Assembly: GCF_042431545.1 (NCBI RefSeq)
Contig: NZ_JBHLYX010000031.1
Direction: 5' to 3' (one strand)
Length of the DNA stretch: 64,000 bases
Source of the DNA: Pseudoalteromonas xiamenensis
GTDB taxonomy: Bacteria; Pseudomonadota; Gammaproteobacteria; Enterobacterales; Alteromonadaceae
Part shown: positions 33,666 through 42,344 of the stretch, piece by piece
Position numbering within the stretch: position 1 is the first letter of the stretch
Layout of the letters: each line of letters starts with the position of its first letter
Made by a program: the position numbers and the translations under genes
The notes under the pieces: model-generated
The model's input: only the letters and a program-made list of their open reading frames with translations
Told to the model about the DNA's origin: nothing
Databases searched by the model: none

Positions 33666-34982
33666 ATGTACAAAGTGGTGACCAAACAGGCGTTATATAA
33701 GCGCCTGTTTTTGTATTTCCTACCGTTAGTTTTAATCGGGCTTTTAATTGGCGCGCCATTCGTGTTGCTATTTATTGGCGCATTCTCTTTGCTTCTGTGG
33801 CATTACCATCAGTTATATCGATTGAGCGATTGGCTTCTTAACCAACGCAGTTTTAATCCACCAGAAGGTGAAGGTGCTTGGGAACAAATCTTTGAAGGAA
33901 TTTATCACCTTCAGCATCGTAATCGGAAAAAACGCAATGAGCTTGCGGATCTGATCCGCCGTTTTCGTGAAGGTGCAGAAGCGGTGCCAGATGCCGTGAT
34001 TGTATTGCAATTCGATCTTAGTATTGTGTGGTGTAATCAGCTTGCGTTAAAGGTGCTCGGGCTGCAATGGCCAACCGACCATGGCCAACGACTAGATAAT
34101 TTAGTGCGAGATCCAAAATTTGTTCGCTATATGCAAACTAAGCAATTCGATGAGCCGCTTGAATTGGATATGGGACTCTCGGGTGAGCACGTACTCGAAT
34201 TCCGTGTAATGCCTTATGCCGAAACGCAACTGATGGTCGTCGTTAGGGATATTACGCGTCTAAAACAGCTTGAACAGATGCGGAAAGACTTTGTGGCAAA
34301 TGTATCTCACGAATTACGTACCCCACTTACCGTTGTTACCGGTTATTTGGAAATGATGGATGCGGATAACATGCCACCACCGGCAATGTGGGAGAAAGCG
34401 CACAACACGATGATTGAGCAGTGCAAACGCATGGATAGCTTGGTTAATCAATTACTCTCGCTTTCGCGAATTGAAGGGGCGCGCAAACAGGATAAGGATA
34501 AACCAATAGATGTGCCCAAATTATTGAAGATCATCGAGACAGAAGCTAATTCACTCAATCAAGACAAGCATCATAAGATTGAATTTAATATTGATGCGAG
34601 TTTAGACGTACGAGGCGCGCCTGATGAACTTCGAAGTGCGTTTTCAAATCTCGTATTCAACGCAATTCATTATACAAAACCGAATGGCCATATACAGGTA
34701 GAGTGGGCAGAAAAGAACGGATTGCCTTATTTTGCTGTGACAGATAATGGTGACGGAATCGCGCCTGAACACTTACATCGGCTGACCGAACGTTTTTATC
34801 GTGTAGACAAAGCAAGGAGCAGAAAAACGGGAGGCTCCGGACTTGGTCTCGCTATTACGAAACATGTGCTGTCCCGTCATGATGCGTCATTACAAATTAA
34901 AAGCGAAGTTGGGAAAGGCTCCTGTTTTTCCTTTTCTTTGCCACAAAGCAAGAAAGTAGCTATACCTAAAGAGCTGTCATAA
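33666..34982 (+). CDS. phoR: phosphate sensor kinase PhoR
   Basis: A 438-residue inner membrane histidine kinase. Hydrophobic N-terminal hairpin (about residues 10-48), PAS domain (VPDAVIVLQFDLSIVWCNQL), HisKA with the H-box FVANVSHELRTPLTVVTGYLE split at the His, and HATPase motifs (NLVFNAIHYT, DNGDGIAPEH, GGSGLGLAITKHV). It phosphorylates PhoB under phosphate starvation. The stop codon lies inside the first Pho repeat of the pstS promoter. Confidence 0.96.
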   Translation: MYKVVTKQALYKRLFLYFLPLVLIGLLIGAPFVLLFIGAFSLLLWHYHQLYRLSDWLLNQRSFNPPEGEGAWEQIFEGIYHLQHRNRKKRNELADLIRRFREGAEAVPDAVIVLQFDLSIVWCNQLALKVLGLQWPTDHGQRLDNLVRDPKFVRYMQTKQFDEPLELDMGLSGEHVLEFRVMPYAETQLMVVVRDITRLKQLEQMRKDFVANVSHELRTPLTVVTGYLEMMDADNMPPPAMWEKAHNTMIEQCKRMDSLVNQLLSLSRIEGARKQDKDKPIDVPKLLKIIETEANSLNQDKHHKIEFNIDASLDVRGAPDELRSAFSNLVFNAIHYTKPNGHIQVEWAEKNGLPYFAVTDNGDGIAPEHLHRLTERFYRVDKARSRKTGGSGLGLAITKHVLSRHDASLQIKSEVGKGSCFSFSLPQSKKVAIPKELS

Positions 34983-35017
34983 AAGTGTAAAACAAAAGAC
35001 ATGTAAATGTCATTTTA
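34974..35017 (+). promoter_or_regulatory. two tandem Pho boxes before pstS
   Basis: Four 11-base repeats follow without gap: CTGTCATAAAA (34974), GTGTAAAACAA (34985), AAGACATGTAA (34996) and ATGTCATTTTA (35007-35017). Each has a TGTCAT-like head and an AT-rich tail, which is the PhoB binding pattern; four units make two Pho boxes. The first covers the phoR stop codon (34980-34982). A -10-like CAAAAT is at 35024-35029. Confidence 0.85.
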
Positions 35018-35068
35018 TGGCCGCAAAATGGACTCGTTAAGTTAATGGGACACAATTGGAGTTACCCA

Positions 35069-36037
35069 ATGAAATTTAAAAACCTTGTTGCCGCGATGGG
35101 TGTGGCGGTTACTGCGCTAGTTTCAACTCAAACGTTAGCTGTTGATCAAACGCTACCGGAATATCAAAAAACATCTGGTATTTCAGGTAACTTCTCATCA
35201 GTTGGTTCTGACACATTGGCAAACATGATGACGTTCTGGGCAGAGGAATACAAACGTATCTATCCAAACGTAAACATTCAAATTCAGGCAGCAGGTTCTT
35301 CTACGGCTCCACCGGCGCTAACAGAAGCGACGGCAAACTTCGGCCCAATGAGCCGTAAAATGAAGTCAAAAGAAATCGAAGCTTTCGAAAAGCGCTATGG
35401 TTACAAGCCAACCGAAATTCGTGTTGCGATCGATGCTTTGGCGGTATTCGTTCATAAAGACAACCCAATTCAAGGTCTTCGTATTGACCAACTAGACGCT
35501 ATTTTCTCGTCTACACGTAAGTGTGGTGCAGACAAAGAAATTACACGTTGGGGTGATGTCGGTTTAGAAGGTGAGTGGGCAACTAAAGATATTCAACTTT
35601 ACGGTCGTAACTCTGTTTCTGGTACATATGGTTACTTTAAGTCTAAAGCCCTATGTAAAGGTGATTTCCGTAATAACGTGAACGAACAACCTGGTTCAGC
35701 GTCAGTAGTACAATCTATTTCATCTTCAGTGAATGCGATCGGCTATTCTGGTATCGGCTACAAAACATCGGGTGTACGTACAGTACCTCTTGCTAAGCAA
35801 GGTGATAACTTTGTCGATGCGACTCTAGAAAACGTTGCTCAAGGCAAGTACCCAATGTCACGTTTCCTATATATCTACGTGAACAAGCACCCAAATAAAC
35901 CTTTATCACCAATTGAAGCTGAATTCTTGAAGATGGTTCTTTCTCAAGAAGGTCAGAAGATTGTTGAAAAAGACGGCTATGTTCCTCTTTCTGGTAAGTT
36001 GGCTGCTGCAGAACTACAGAAGTTAGGTCTGCTGTAA
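35069..36037 (+). CDS. pstS: phosphate-binding protein PstS
   Basis: Periplasmic phosphate receptor of the Pst ABC importer. 322 residues from ATG 35069 (MKFKNLVAAMGVAVTALVST), with SD TTGGAG; signal peptide cleaved after TLA. Motifs include SSVGSDTLANMMTFWAEEY, the AAGSSTAPPAL phosphate loop, GRNSVSGTYGYFK and NEQPGSASVVQSI. An upstream ATG at 35045 would precede the signal peptide and is not used. A terminator follows directly and no pstC, pstA or pstB is in the window. Confidence 0.92.
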   Translation: MKFKNLVAAMGVAVTALVSTQTLAVDQTLPEYQKTSGISGNFSSVGSDTLANMMTFWAEEYKRIYPNVNIQIQAAGSSTAPPALTEATANFGPMSRKMKSKEIEAFEKRYGYKPTEIRVAIDALAVFVHKDNPIQGLRIDQLDAIFSSTRKCGADKEITRWGDVGLEGEWATKDIQLYGRNSVSGTYGYFKSKALCKGDFRNNVNEQPGSASVVQSISSSVNAIGYSGIGYKTSGVRTVPLAKQGDNFVDATLENVAQGKYPMSRFLYIYVNKHPNKPLSPIEAEFLKMVLSQEGQKIVEKDGYVPLSGKLAAAELQKLGLL

Positions 36038-36057
36038 GTAAAAGTCACAGCTTAACG

Positions 36058-36085
36058 AAAAGCCGCTTATTTAAGCGGCTTTTTT
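36058..36085 (+). terminator. pstS terminator
   Basis: AAAAGCCGCTT (36058-36068) pairs with AAGCGGCTTTT (36073-36083), loop ATTT, then T run. It closes the pstS transcript. Confidence 0.92.
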
Positions 36086-36442
36086 GTTTCAAGTTTTTCA
36101 AGTACCTCGCCATACGTGCGTGAATGGAATGGTATTTAATTCATGTACTATCGTAGAGCTAGCTGGTAAAGCTCCGCCAGCCAATCCTTCAGACCAACTT
36201 AAGACGCCCAGAAAATATGAACTTTAGGGGAGCAATGTGCTTTCATTAAGGTGTAGTAAATGGTGCGCCCGGCGGAATGGGGAGTTGTTTGTTAATCAAG
36301 AATAATTGGATATGTTTGCTTGCCACAGTGGTGTGGGTAGAGTTCTTTTGGCTTCTATTTTAGAGCAGTGGAAAACAGGGAAGTGCAGCAATGATGGTGT
36401 GCTACTTTTTCAGTCGATCCCAATAAAGGTAAATTGATCCAT
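36086..36442. other. intergenic stretch without a recognised gene
   Basis: About 357 bases between the pstS and purD terminators. No ORF with a plausible start and codon use is seen. A short stem GCTGG/CCAGC occurs around 36160-36182. The string GTGCGCCCGG (36263-36272) recalls the 5' end of some group II introns, but no reverse transcriptase ORF or domain V was found. It may hold an unrecognised small RNA or only decayed sequence. Confidence 0.4.
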
Positions 36443-36472
36443 AAAAAAAGGAAGCAGAAGCTTCCCTTTTTT
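36443..36472 (-). terminator. purD terminator
   Basis: On the reverse strand GGGAAGC (36465-36459 region) pairs across AGAA/TTCT with GCTTCC, flanked by A6 and T7 runs, one mismatch in the stem. It lies 23 bases beyond the purD stop codon. Confidence 0.85.
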
Positions 36473-36495
36473 AATTCAGGCATGAGCGTAACAAA

Positions 36496-37782
36496 CTACG
36501 CGTTTTCACGTGCAATCGCGCGATATGCGATGTCAGTGCGAAATTCCACACCATCCCAGTGAATGTCTTTTACCAGACTGTATGCGCGTTTTTGTGCCTC
36601 GGTAACTGTGTGACCAAGTGCGGTTGCACAAAGTACACGTCCACCTGCAGTCACAACATGCTCACCATCTTGCTTTGTGCCCGCATGAAACACTTTTTCA
36701 CCTTCCGCATAGTTAACTTGCAGACCCGAAATTACATCGCCCTTAGGATAGTCACCTGGATAGCCTTTTGCAGCTAACACGACGCCTACTGCAGCACGAG
36801 GGTCGAATTTGATTTCGGTTTTATCGAGTTCTTCACGATTTGCGGCTTCAATCAATTCGACTAAGTCTGACTGTAAACGTAGCATAATCGGTTGAGTTTC
36901 AGGGTCACCAAAACGGCAATTGTATTCAATAACTTTAGGTGTGCCGTCAGCGGTGATCATTAGACCGGCGTAAAGGAAACCAGTGTAAGGATTTCCTTCA
37001 GATGCCATACCCTCAACCGTTGGATAGATGACTTCTTTCATGATGCGGTTGTGAATTTCGGCAGTGACCACTGGTGCTGGAGAATAAGCGCCCATACCAC
37101 CCGTGTTTGGACCTTGATCATTATCATAAGCGCGCTTATGGTCTTGGCTCGTAGCAAAAGGGAGTACGTTTTTGCCGTCAACCATGACGATAAAAGACGC
37201 TTCTTCGCCTTCTAAGAATTCCTCTACGACAACACGGCTTCCCGCATCGCCAAAGGCATTGCCAGCTAACATGTCGCGGATAGCATCTTGTGCTTCTTCC
37301 AATGTCATCGCCACAATCACACCTTTACCTGCAGCAAGACCATCAGCCTTGATAACGATTGGTGCACCTTTATCTTCAACATAAGCAAGAGCAGGTTCAA
37401 TCTCGGTAAACGTTTGATATTCAGCGGTTGGAATTGCGTGGCGTGCTAAGAAGTCTTTAGTGAAAGACTTAGAGCCTTCTAGCTGAGCAGCCGCTGCGGT
37501 TGGACCAAAAATAGCCAAACCTGCTTCACGGAACTTATCCACGACACCAATAACTAATGGAGCTTCAGGACCAACGATGGTCAGACCTACATTATTTTGC
37601 TGAGCAAATGCCAGTAAGCCTTCCAAGTCATCAACTGCAATTGAAACGTTTTGCAGTTTTGATTCAAGTGCGGTGCCCGCGTTGCCAGGCGCAACAAACA
37701 CGTTTTTTACAGTTGGGTTTTGAGCGGCTTTGAACGCTAGGGCGTGTTCGCGGCCACCATTGCCAATGACGAGTACATTCAT
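36496..37782 (-). CDS. purD: phosphoribosylamine-glycine ligase
   Basis: Second step of purine synthesis: phosphoribosylamine plus glycine and ATP gives GAR. The 428-residue ATP-grasp enzyme starts MNVLVIGNGGREHALAFKAA and contains PTAEYQTFTEIEPALAYVE, the ATP-binding IVIKADGLAAGKGVIVA and IEYNCRFGDPETQPIM. It belongs to a reverse-strand purine group with purH, split by a methyltransferase gene whose end is 16 bases from the purD start. Confidence 0.97.
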   Translation of the reverse strand: MNVLVIGNGGREHALAFKAAQNPTVKNVFVAPGNAGTALESKLQNVSIAVDDLEGLLAFAQQNNVGLTIVGPEAPLVIGVVDKFREAGLAIFGPTAAAAQLEGSKSFTKDFLARHAIPTAEYQTFTEIEPALAYVEDKGAPIVIKADGLAAGKGVIVAMTLEEAQDAIRDMLAGNAFGDAGSRVVVEEFLEGEEASFIVMVDGKNVLPFATSQDHKRAYDNDQGPNTGGMGAYSPAPVVTAEIHNRIMKEVIYPTVEGMASEGNPYTGFLYAGLMITADGTPKVIEYNCRFGDPETQPIMLRLQSDLVELIEAANREELDKTEIKFDPRAAVGVVLAAKGYPGDYPKGDVISGLQVNYAEGEKVFHAGTKQDGEHVVTAGGRVLCATALGHTVTEAQKRAYSLVKDIHWDGVEFRTDIAYRAIARENA

Positions 37783-37798
37783 GGCGAAATTTTCCTAT

Positions 37799-38620
37799 TT
37801 AGAGCTTTTTGAATTTGAGAGTCATACGATCGCTTTCCCCAATTTTGCGATACTTGTCTGCATCTTCATCACCTAACGCCAATGTTGGAGGTAAAGTCCA
37901 CACACCTTTTGGATGAGTTGCGGTATCTTTGGGGTTCGCGTTTATATCGCTTGCTGCAACTAATTCAAAGCCAGCTTGCTTTGCAATACTGACAACATAA
38001 CTTTGCTTCATGTAACCAGAACGTTTTTGTTCTTCGTCAGCTTTATCTTCTGGCAGACGATGCTCAACAACACCTAAGATAGCACCTGGTTTTAACGCTT
38101 TATTAAACGCTTTAAACGCACTTAATACGGTTTCATCGCCATTCTTCATGTACCAGTTATGGACATTGCGAAATGTTAAGACTAAATCTGCACTTTCAGC
38201 AGGGGCGATATCTAGGTGTGTTGGAGGAGCAAACTCGGTTAACAACGTTTTGGTAAAGCGGCTATCTTTCGCTATTTTTTCTTGAAAGCTTGCCAATGAG
38301 CGTTGGTAATAGCCCACGTCTGAGTCTTTCGGGAAATGCGCCGCGTAGTACTGTCCGTGTTCTTTTAATGCAGGTGCCAATATTTCGCTATACCAGCCAC
38401 CGCCTGGTGCAATTTCAACAACCGTTTGCGATGGTTTGAAACCAAAGAACTCAAGTGTTTCTACAGGGTGTCTGAACTCATCACGCGCACGACTTTTCTC
38501 GCTGCGAGTTGTATCTTGGATTGCACTGGTTAATGTGGTGTCTGAGCTTTGTGCAAGAGCAGTGTTATTGAGTGCGCCAATAACCCCTATTACAGCAAGC
38601 GTTTTGAATGCGAATTTCAT
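37799..38620 (-). CDS. exported SAM-dependent methyltransferase-like protein
   Basis: A 273-residue protein with a class I methyltransferase core (TVVEIAPGGGWYSEILAPAL, then a LVLTFRNVHNWYM segment) like the COG4798 group of predicted methyltransferases. It begins with a clear signal peptide (MKFAFKTLAVIGVIGALNNT, cleavage near ALA-QSS), which is odd for an enzyme using cytoplasmic S-adenosylmethionine. No substrate is known to me. It lies between purD and purH, 16 bases before purD, and may be co-transcribed with purD; a purine role is not implied. The purH terminator separates it from purH. Confidence 0.8.
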   Translation of the reverse strand: MKFAFKTLAVIGVIGALNNTALAQSSDTTLTSAIQDTTRSEKSRARDEFRHPVETLEFFGFKPSQTVVEIAPGGGWYSEILAPALKEHGQYYAAHFPKDSDVGYYQRSLASFQEKIAKDSRFTKTLLTEFAPPTHLDIAPAESADLVLTFRNVHNWYMKNGDETVLSAFKAFNKALKPGAILGVVEHRLPEDKADEEQKRSGYMKQSYVVSIAKQAGFELVAASDINANPKDTATHPKGVWTLPPTLALGDEDADKYRKIGESDRMTLKFKKL

Positions 38621-38679
38621 GGGAAGTCCTTCCTAGTTATGATTGTCTTTTGAGCAGCATACTGGAATTAGTCACAAAC

Positions 38680-38709
38680 AAAAAGCGCGAAACGTTAAGT
38701 TTCGCGCTT
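38680..38709 (-). terminator. purH terminator
   Basis: AAGCGCGAAAC (38683-38693) and GTTTCGCGCTT (38699-38709) form an 11-bp stem; on the reverse strand it is followed by TTTTTG. It ends the purH transcript, so the methyltransferase and purD need their own promoter or readthrough. Confidence 0.9.
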
Positions 38710-38715
38710 GACTGA

Positions 38716-40302
38716 TTAATGACGGAAATGGCGCATTCCCGTGAATATCATCGTCATGCCAGCTTCGTCAGCCGCAGCAATAACTTCTTCATCACGCATC
38801 GAACCACCAGGTTGGATAACGGCGGTAATACCTGCTGCAGCCGCTGCGTCAATGCCATCACGGAATGGGAAGAACGCATCCGAAGCCATAACTGAACCAA
38901 CCACATCGAGGTTTTCATCAGCCGCTTTAATACCGGCGATTTTCGCAGAATATACGCGGCTCATTTGACCCGCACCAACGCCAATTGTCATGCCATCGCG
39001 AGCATACACAATCGCGTTTGATTTAACGAACTTAGCCACTTTCCAGCAGAACATCAGATCCTTAAGTTCTTGCTCAGTAGGTTGGCGTTTAGACACCACT
39101 TTAAGGTCATCAAACGTCACCATACCTTGGTCACGGTCTTGGACTAAAATACCGCCGTTAACGCGTTTAATGTCAACACCGGTGGTTTTCTTCGACCAGT
39201 CACCACACTCAAGTAAACGCACATTTTGCTTCGCTGCAACGATTTGTGCTGCGGCTTCAGAGATTTTTGGAGCAATGATCACTTCTACAAATTGACGAGA
39301 AATAATCGCTTCAGCGGTATCAACATCAAGCTCACGGTTGAATGCAATAATGCCACCAAAGGCAGACGTTGGATCTGTTTTGTATGCACGGTCGTAAGCG
39401 CTCAGAATGTCTTTATCAACAGCAACACCACAAGGGTTGGCGTGTTTCACGATAACACAAGCTGGTTCCGCGAATTCTTTCACGCATTCAAGTGCCGCAT
39501 CCGTATCCGCAATGTTGTTGTACGAAAGTGCCTTGCCTTGAAGTTGTTTAGCGGTTGCCACAGACGCTTCTTCAATATTGTTTTCGACATAAAAAGCCGC
39601 GTCTTGGTGTGAATTTTCACCATAGCGCATATCTTGCTTTTTAGTGAATTGGAAATTGATTGTACGCGGGAATTTGGTGTTTTCTTCTGACTCAGGGGTA
39701 TAGTCAGGTACCATCTTTCCAAAGTAATTCGCAATCATGCCATCATACTGAGCTGTATGTTCGTACGCAGCAATGGCTAAATCGAAACGCGTTTTAAACG
39801 TTGTAGAACCATTATTTTCAGCCATTTCTTCCAACACACGATTGTAATCTGTTGCATTGACCACAATGGTGACGTCTTTATGGTTTTTAGCGGCTGCGCG
39901 GACCATTGTTGGGCCACCGATGTCGATGTTTTCAATTGCATCTTCTAAAGCGCAGTTTGGGTTAGCTACTGTTTGAGCGAATGGGTAAAGGTTTACTACC
40001 ACCATGTCGATAGCAGAAATGTTGTTTTCTGCCATAACACCTTCATCTATACCACGACGACCTAAAATGCCGCCATGTACTTTCGGGTGAAGCGTTTTTA
40101 CACGACCATCCATAATTTCAGGGTGACCAGTATAGTCAGATACTTCAGTAACAGTGATGCCGTTATCTGCCAAAAGTTTGCAAGTACCGCCAGTAGAAAG
40201 TAGTTCTACACCTTGTGCAGCAAGTGCACGAGCGAATTCAACGATACCGGTTTTATCAGACACGCTTAACAACGCGCGACGAATTGGACGATGTATATCC
40301 AT
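38716..40302 (-). CDS. purH: bifunctional AICAR formyltransferase/IMP cyclohydrolase
   Basis: Last two steps of IMP synthesis. The 528-residue protein has the N-terminal IMP cyclohydrolase (MGS-like) domain (RRALLSVSDKTGIVEFARAL, STGGTCKLLADNGI, GRVKTLHPKVHGG) and the C-terminal formyltransferase (KQDMRYGENSHQDAAFY, VIVKHANPCGVA, SDAFFPFRDGIDAAAAAGI). Ends MIFTGMRHFRH as usual. In E. coli purH and purD are adjacent; here an exported methyltransferase gene lies between them. Confidence 0.97.
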   Translation of the reverse strand: MDIHRPIRRALLSVSDKTGIVEFARALAAQGVELLSTGGTCKLLADNGITVTEVSDYTGHPEIMDGRVKTLHPKVHGGILGRRGIDEGVMAENNISAIDMVVVNLYPFAQTVANPNCALEDAIENIDIGGPTMVRAAAKNHKDVTIVVNATDYNRVLEEMAENNGSTTFKTRFDLAIAAYEHTAQYDGMIANYFGKMVPDYTPESEENTKFPRTINFQFTKKQDMRYGENSHQDAAFYVENNIEEASVATAKQLQGKALSYNNIADTDAALECVKEFAEPACVIVKHANPCGVAVDKDILSAYDRAYKTDPTSAFGGIIAFNRELDVDTAEAIISRQFVEVIIAPKISEAAAQIVAAKQNVRLLECGDWSKKTTGVDIKRVNGGILVQDRDQGMVTFDDLKVVSKRQPTEQELKDLMFCWKVAKFVKSNAIVYARDGMTIGVGAGQMSRVYSAKIAGIKAADENLDVVGSVMASDAFFPFRDGIDAAAAAGITAVIQPGGSMRDEEVIAAADEAGMTMIFTGMRHFRH

Positions 40303-40680
40303 GATGGTTACGATTTCCTCAATAACAAATTGTAGGGGCTAGCTTAGAAAGGCGTATTTTAGCCCAATTTGACTTGAAAAACGATGTTTTCAGGCGGCGC
40401 CCGCCTATCTATATTAAGGTGAAAGCAATGTACGTTTATCAAAACTGATGATTTAGACGTGAGGGCCGTGATTAAGTCAAAAGGCTAAAGCTATGTACAT
40501 ACTTGTTTAGTCGATGTGACAATGACTTAGAGCGGTATTTACTATATTGAAATAAATAATAATCGTAATGCAAACGGGGTTGAACTTAGCATCTGTGCAA
40601 AGATGTCATACACGAAGCTGGGCTAGACAAGGTGTTTTGGCGATGCTTTAACGTGAATATTTTTCAGGATAGAGAAACAA
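40303..40680. other. intergenic stretch upstream of purH
   Basis: About 378 bases, AT-rich, with no ORF. A short inverted repeat AGGCGG-CGC-CCGCCT is at 40392-40406. A possible PurR half-site-like GCAAACG lies at 40570-40576, too far from purH and too incomplete to call. Confidence 0.4.
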
Positions 40681-40704
40681 CAAAAGCACCCGAAGGTGCT
40701 TTTG
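40681..40704 (-). terminator. dusB-fis terminator
   Basis: CAAAAGCACC (40681-40690) pairs with GGTGCTTTTG (40695-40704), loop CGAA; on the reverse strand it is followed by TTGTTG. It lies 22 bases beyond the fis stop codon. Confidence 0.82.
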
Positions 40705-40726
40705 TCATAAAGTCGTTATGAACAAA

Positions 40727-41017
40727 TTAGTTCATGCCGTACTTTTTCAATTTTTTACGTAGAGTACCACGGTTGATACCTAGTAAGATCGCAGCGCGAG
40801 TTTGGTTACCACGAGTGTACGTCATTACTTCTTCAAGTAGTGGCGCTTCTAACTCTGAAAGAACAAGATCGTAAACGTCTTGCACATCTTGGCCGTTAAG
40901 CTGTTTCAAGTAGTGGTGAACAGCTTTTTTAACTGCATCGCGCAAAGGTTGCGGTTTCTCTTGTGACTGAACATGAGCGTTAGTGATAAATGGAGAAGTC
41001 ACATTTTGTTCGAACAT
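40727..41017 (-). CDS. fis: nucleoid protein Fis
   Basis: A 96-residue DNA-bending protein that activates rRNA and tRNA promoters and shapes the nucleoid. The N-terminal arm is followed by helices A/B (LRDAVKKAVHHYLKQLNGQ) and the C-terminal helix-turn-helix (YTRGNQTRAAILLGINRGTL, then RKKLKKYGMN), nearly identical to E. coli Fis. It starts two bases after dusB, the conserved dusB-fis operon. Confidence 0.98.
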   Translation of the reverse strand: MFEQNVTSPFITNAHVQSQEKPQPLRDAVKKAVHHYLKQLNGQDVQDVYDLVLSELEAPLLEEVMTYTRGNQTRAAILLGINRGTLRKKLKKYGMN

Positions 41018-41019
41018 CG

Positions 41020-42000
41020 TTATCTGTCTCTTTCTTTCTCTAGTGTTTCAAAGTAATTCTCTAATGCGTTGATCTGCTCATATGGCGTCTCAATTGCATT
41101 AAAAACTCGCCTAAATTGACCTTCATTGTCATGAGCTTGCAAATACCAAGACACATGCTTGCGTGCGATACGCGCCCCCATAGGCTCACCATAGAACTGA
41201 TGGAGTTCAACTAAGTGTTCCATCAAAATACTGCGAACTTCCGAAATTGGAGGTTCAGGCAGATGTTCGCCAGTTTGCAAATAATGGCCAATCTCTCGGA
41301 AAATCCAAGGACGACCTTGGGCGGCTCGACCAATCATGATGGCATCTGCGCCCGTATACTCCAGCACCTGCTTAGCTTTTTCTGGCGACGTAATGTCCCC
41401 ATTTGCGACCACAGGTAACGACACACTTTGCTTTACAGCTCGGATAGTGTCGTATTCGGCTTCGCCTTTATACATACACGCACGCGTGCGTCCGTGTAGG
41501 GCTAAAGAAGCGATGCCGTTCCGTTCTGCAATTTTAGCAATCTCAATTGCATTACGATTTTCAGGATCCCAACCTGTTCGAAACTTCAACGTTACTGGCA
41601 CATCAACCGCACCAACAACAGATTGAATAATTTCTTCTACAAGCTCAGGAAACTGCAGCAATGCAGAGCCTGCTAAACGTTTATTCACTTTCTTAGCAGG
41701 GCAACCCATATTGATATCAATAATTTGTGCCCCGTTTTCGACGTTGAACTGTGCTGCCTGTGCCATCCATTCAGGATCGGCTCCGGCAATTTGCACTGAG
41801 CGTAAGCCAGACTCGTCGAGATGTACCATACGGTTTCTTGACTTGTCCGTGCTCCATACTTGCGGGTTCGAAGACATCATCTCCGAGACAGCAAGACCAG
41901 CTCCTAAACGCCGACAAAGTTCGCGAAATGGGCGGTCAGTAATACCTGCCATTGGCGCGACGATGAGGTTGTTTTCAAGTTGGTAAGGACCTATACGCAC
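41020..42000 (-). CDS. dusB: tRNA-dihydrouridine synthase B
   Basis: A 326-residue FMN enzyme that makes dihydrouridine in tRNA (U17 in E. coli DusB). Motifs: LIVAPMAGITDRPFRELCRR, INMGCPAKKVNKRLAGSALL with the catalytic Cys, TLKFRTGWD, ADAIMIGRAAQGRPWIF. First gene of the dusB-fis operon; the promoter lies at 42035-42062. Confidence 0.96.
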   Translation of the reverse strand: MRIGPYQLENNLIVAPMAGITDRPFRELCRRLGAGLAVSEMMSSNPQVWSTDKSRNRMVHLDESGLRSVQIAGADPEWMAQAAQFNVENGAQIIDINMGCPAKKVNKRLAGSALLQFPELVEEIIQSVVGAVDVPVTLKFRTGWDPENRNAIEIAKIAERNGIASLALHGRTRACMYKGEAEYDTIRAVKQSVSLPVVANGDITSPEKAKQVLEYTGADAIMIGRAAQGRPWIFREIGHYLQTGEHLPEPPISEVRSILMEHLVELHQFYGEPMGARIARKHVSWYLQAHDNEGQFRRVFNAIETPYEQINALENYFETLEKERDR

Positions 42001-42034
42001 AATACTTCAACTAGCCTTCGTTCAAGGGGCGCTA

Positions 42035-42062
42035 AGTTTACGGTTTTTTTTGAAAAAATCAA
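42035..42062 (-). promoter_or_regulatory. dusB-fis promoter with GC-rich discriminator
   Basis: On the reverse strand: -35 TTGATT (42062-42057), 16 bases, -10 TAAACT (42040-42035), then TAGCGCCCC up to the likely start near 42028. A GC-rich discriminator is the mark of promoters inhibited by ppGpp/DksA, as known for fis in E. coli. The remaining part of the gap 42001-42344 is AT-rich and has no gene. Confidence 0.65.
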
Positions 42063-42210
42063 AGGTTATAAATTGAACATAATTGCTTTTTTTTTGAACT
42101 TTTCGGGTTGACTTTTGGTAACAAATTACAAAGCTTGGGGATTTGTTCGAATATTAATCTTTTAGCGCAAAAAATGTTCTGAGTGGAAAAGCAATATTTT
42201 AAAAATGACC

Positions 42211-42248
42211 AGTAAAAAAAGTGTAAAGCCTGTTAAATACAGGCTTTA
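42211..42248 (-). terminator. prmA terminator
   Basis: TAAAGCCTGT (42224-42233) pairs with ACAGGCTTTA (42239-42248), loop TAAAT; on the reverse strand it runs into TTTTTTT (42220-42214). It lies about 97 bases after the prmA stop codon. Confidence 0.88.
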
Positions 42249-42344
42249 GCTGTTACAAAGCACTAACTCTAACTTTGTCACCAAAATTGCAGCATTTTGC
42301 GCAATATTGATTGTTGCAACCATTCCACTGGTTAAGGGGCAAGA

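Noticed and set aside
36261..36275. GTGCGCCCGG, considered as the 5' end of a group II intron
   Set aside because: No reverse transcriptase ORF, no convincing domain V or VI, and the gap is only about 360 bases.
40569..40580. GCAAACG upstream of purH, considered as a PurR box
   Set aside because: Only one half of the palindrome is present and it lies about 270 bases from purH.
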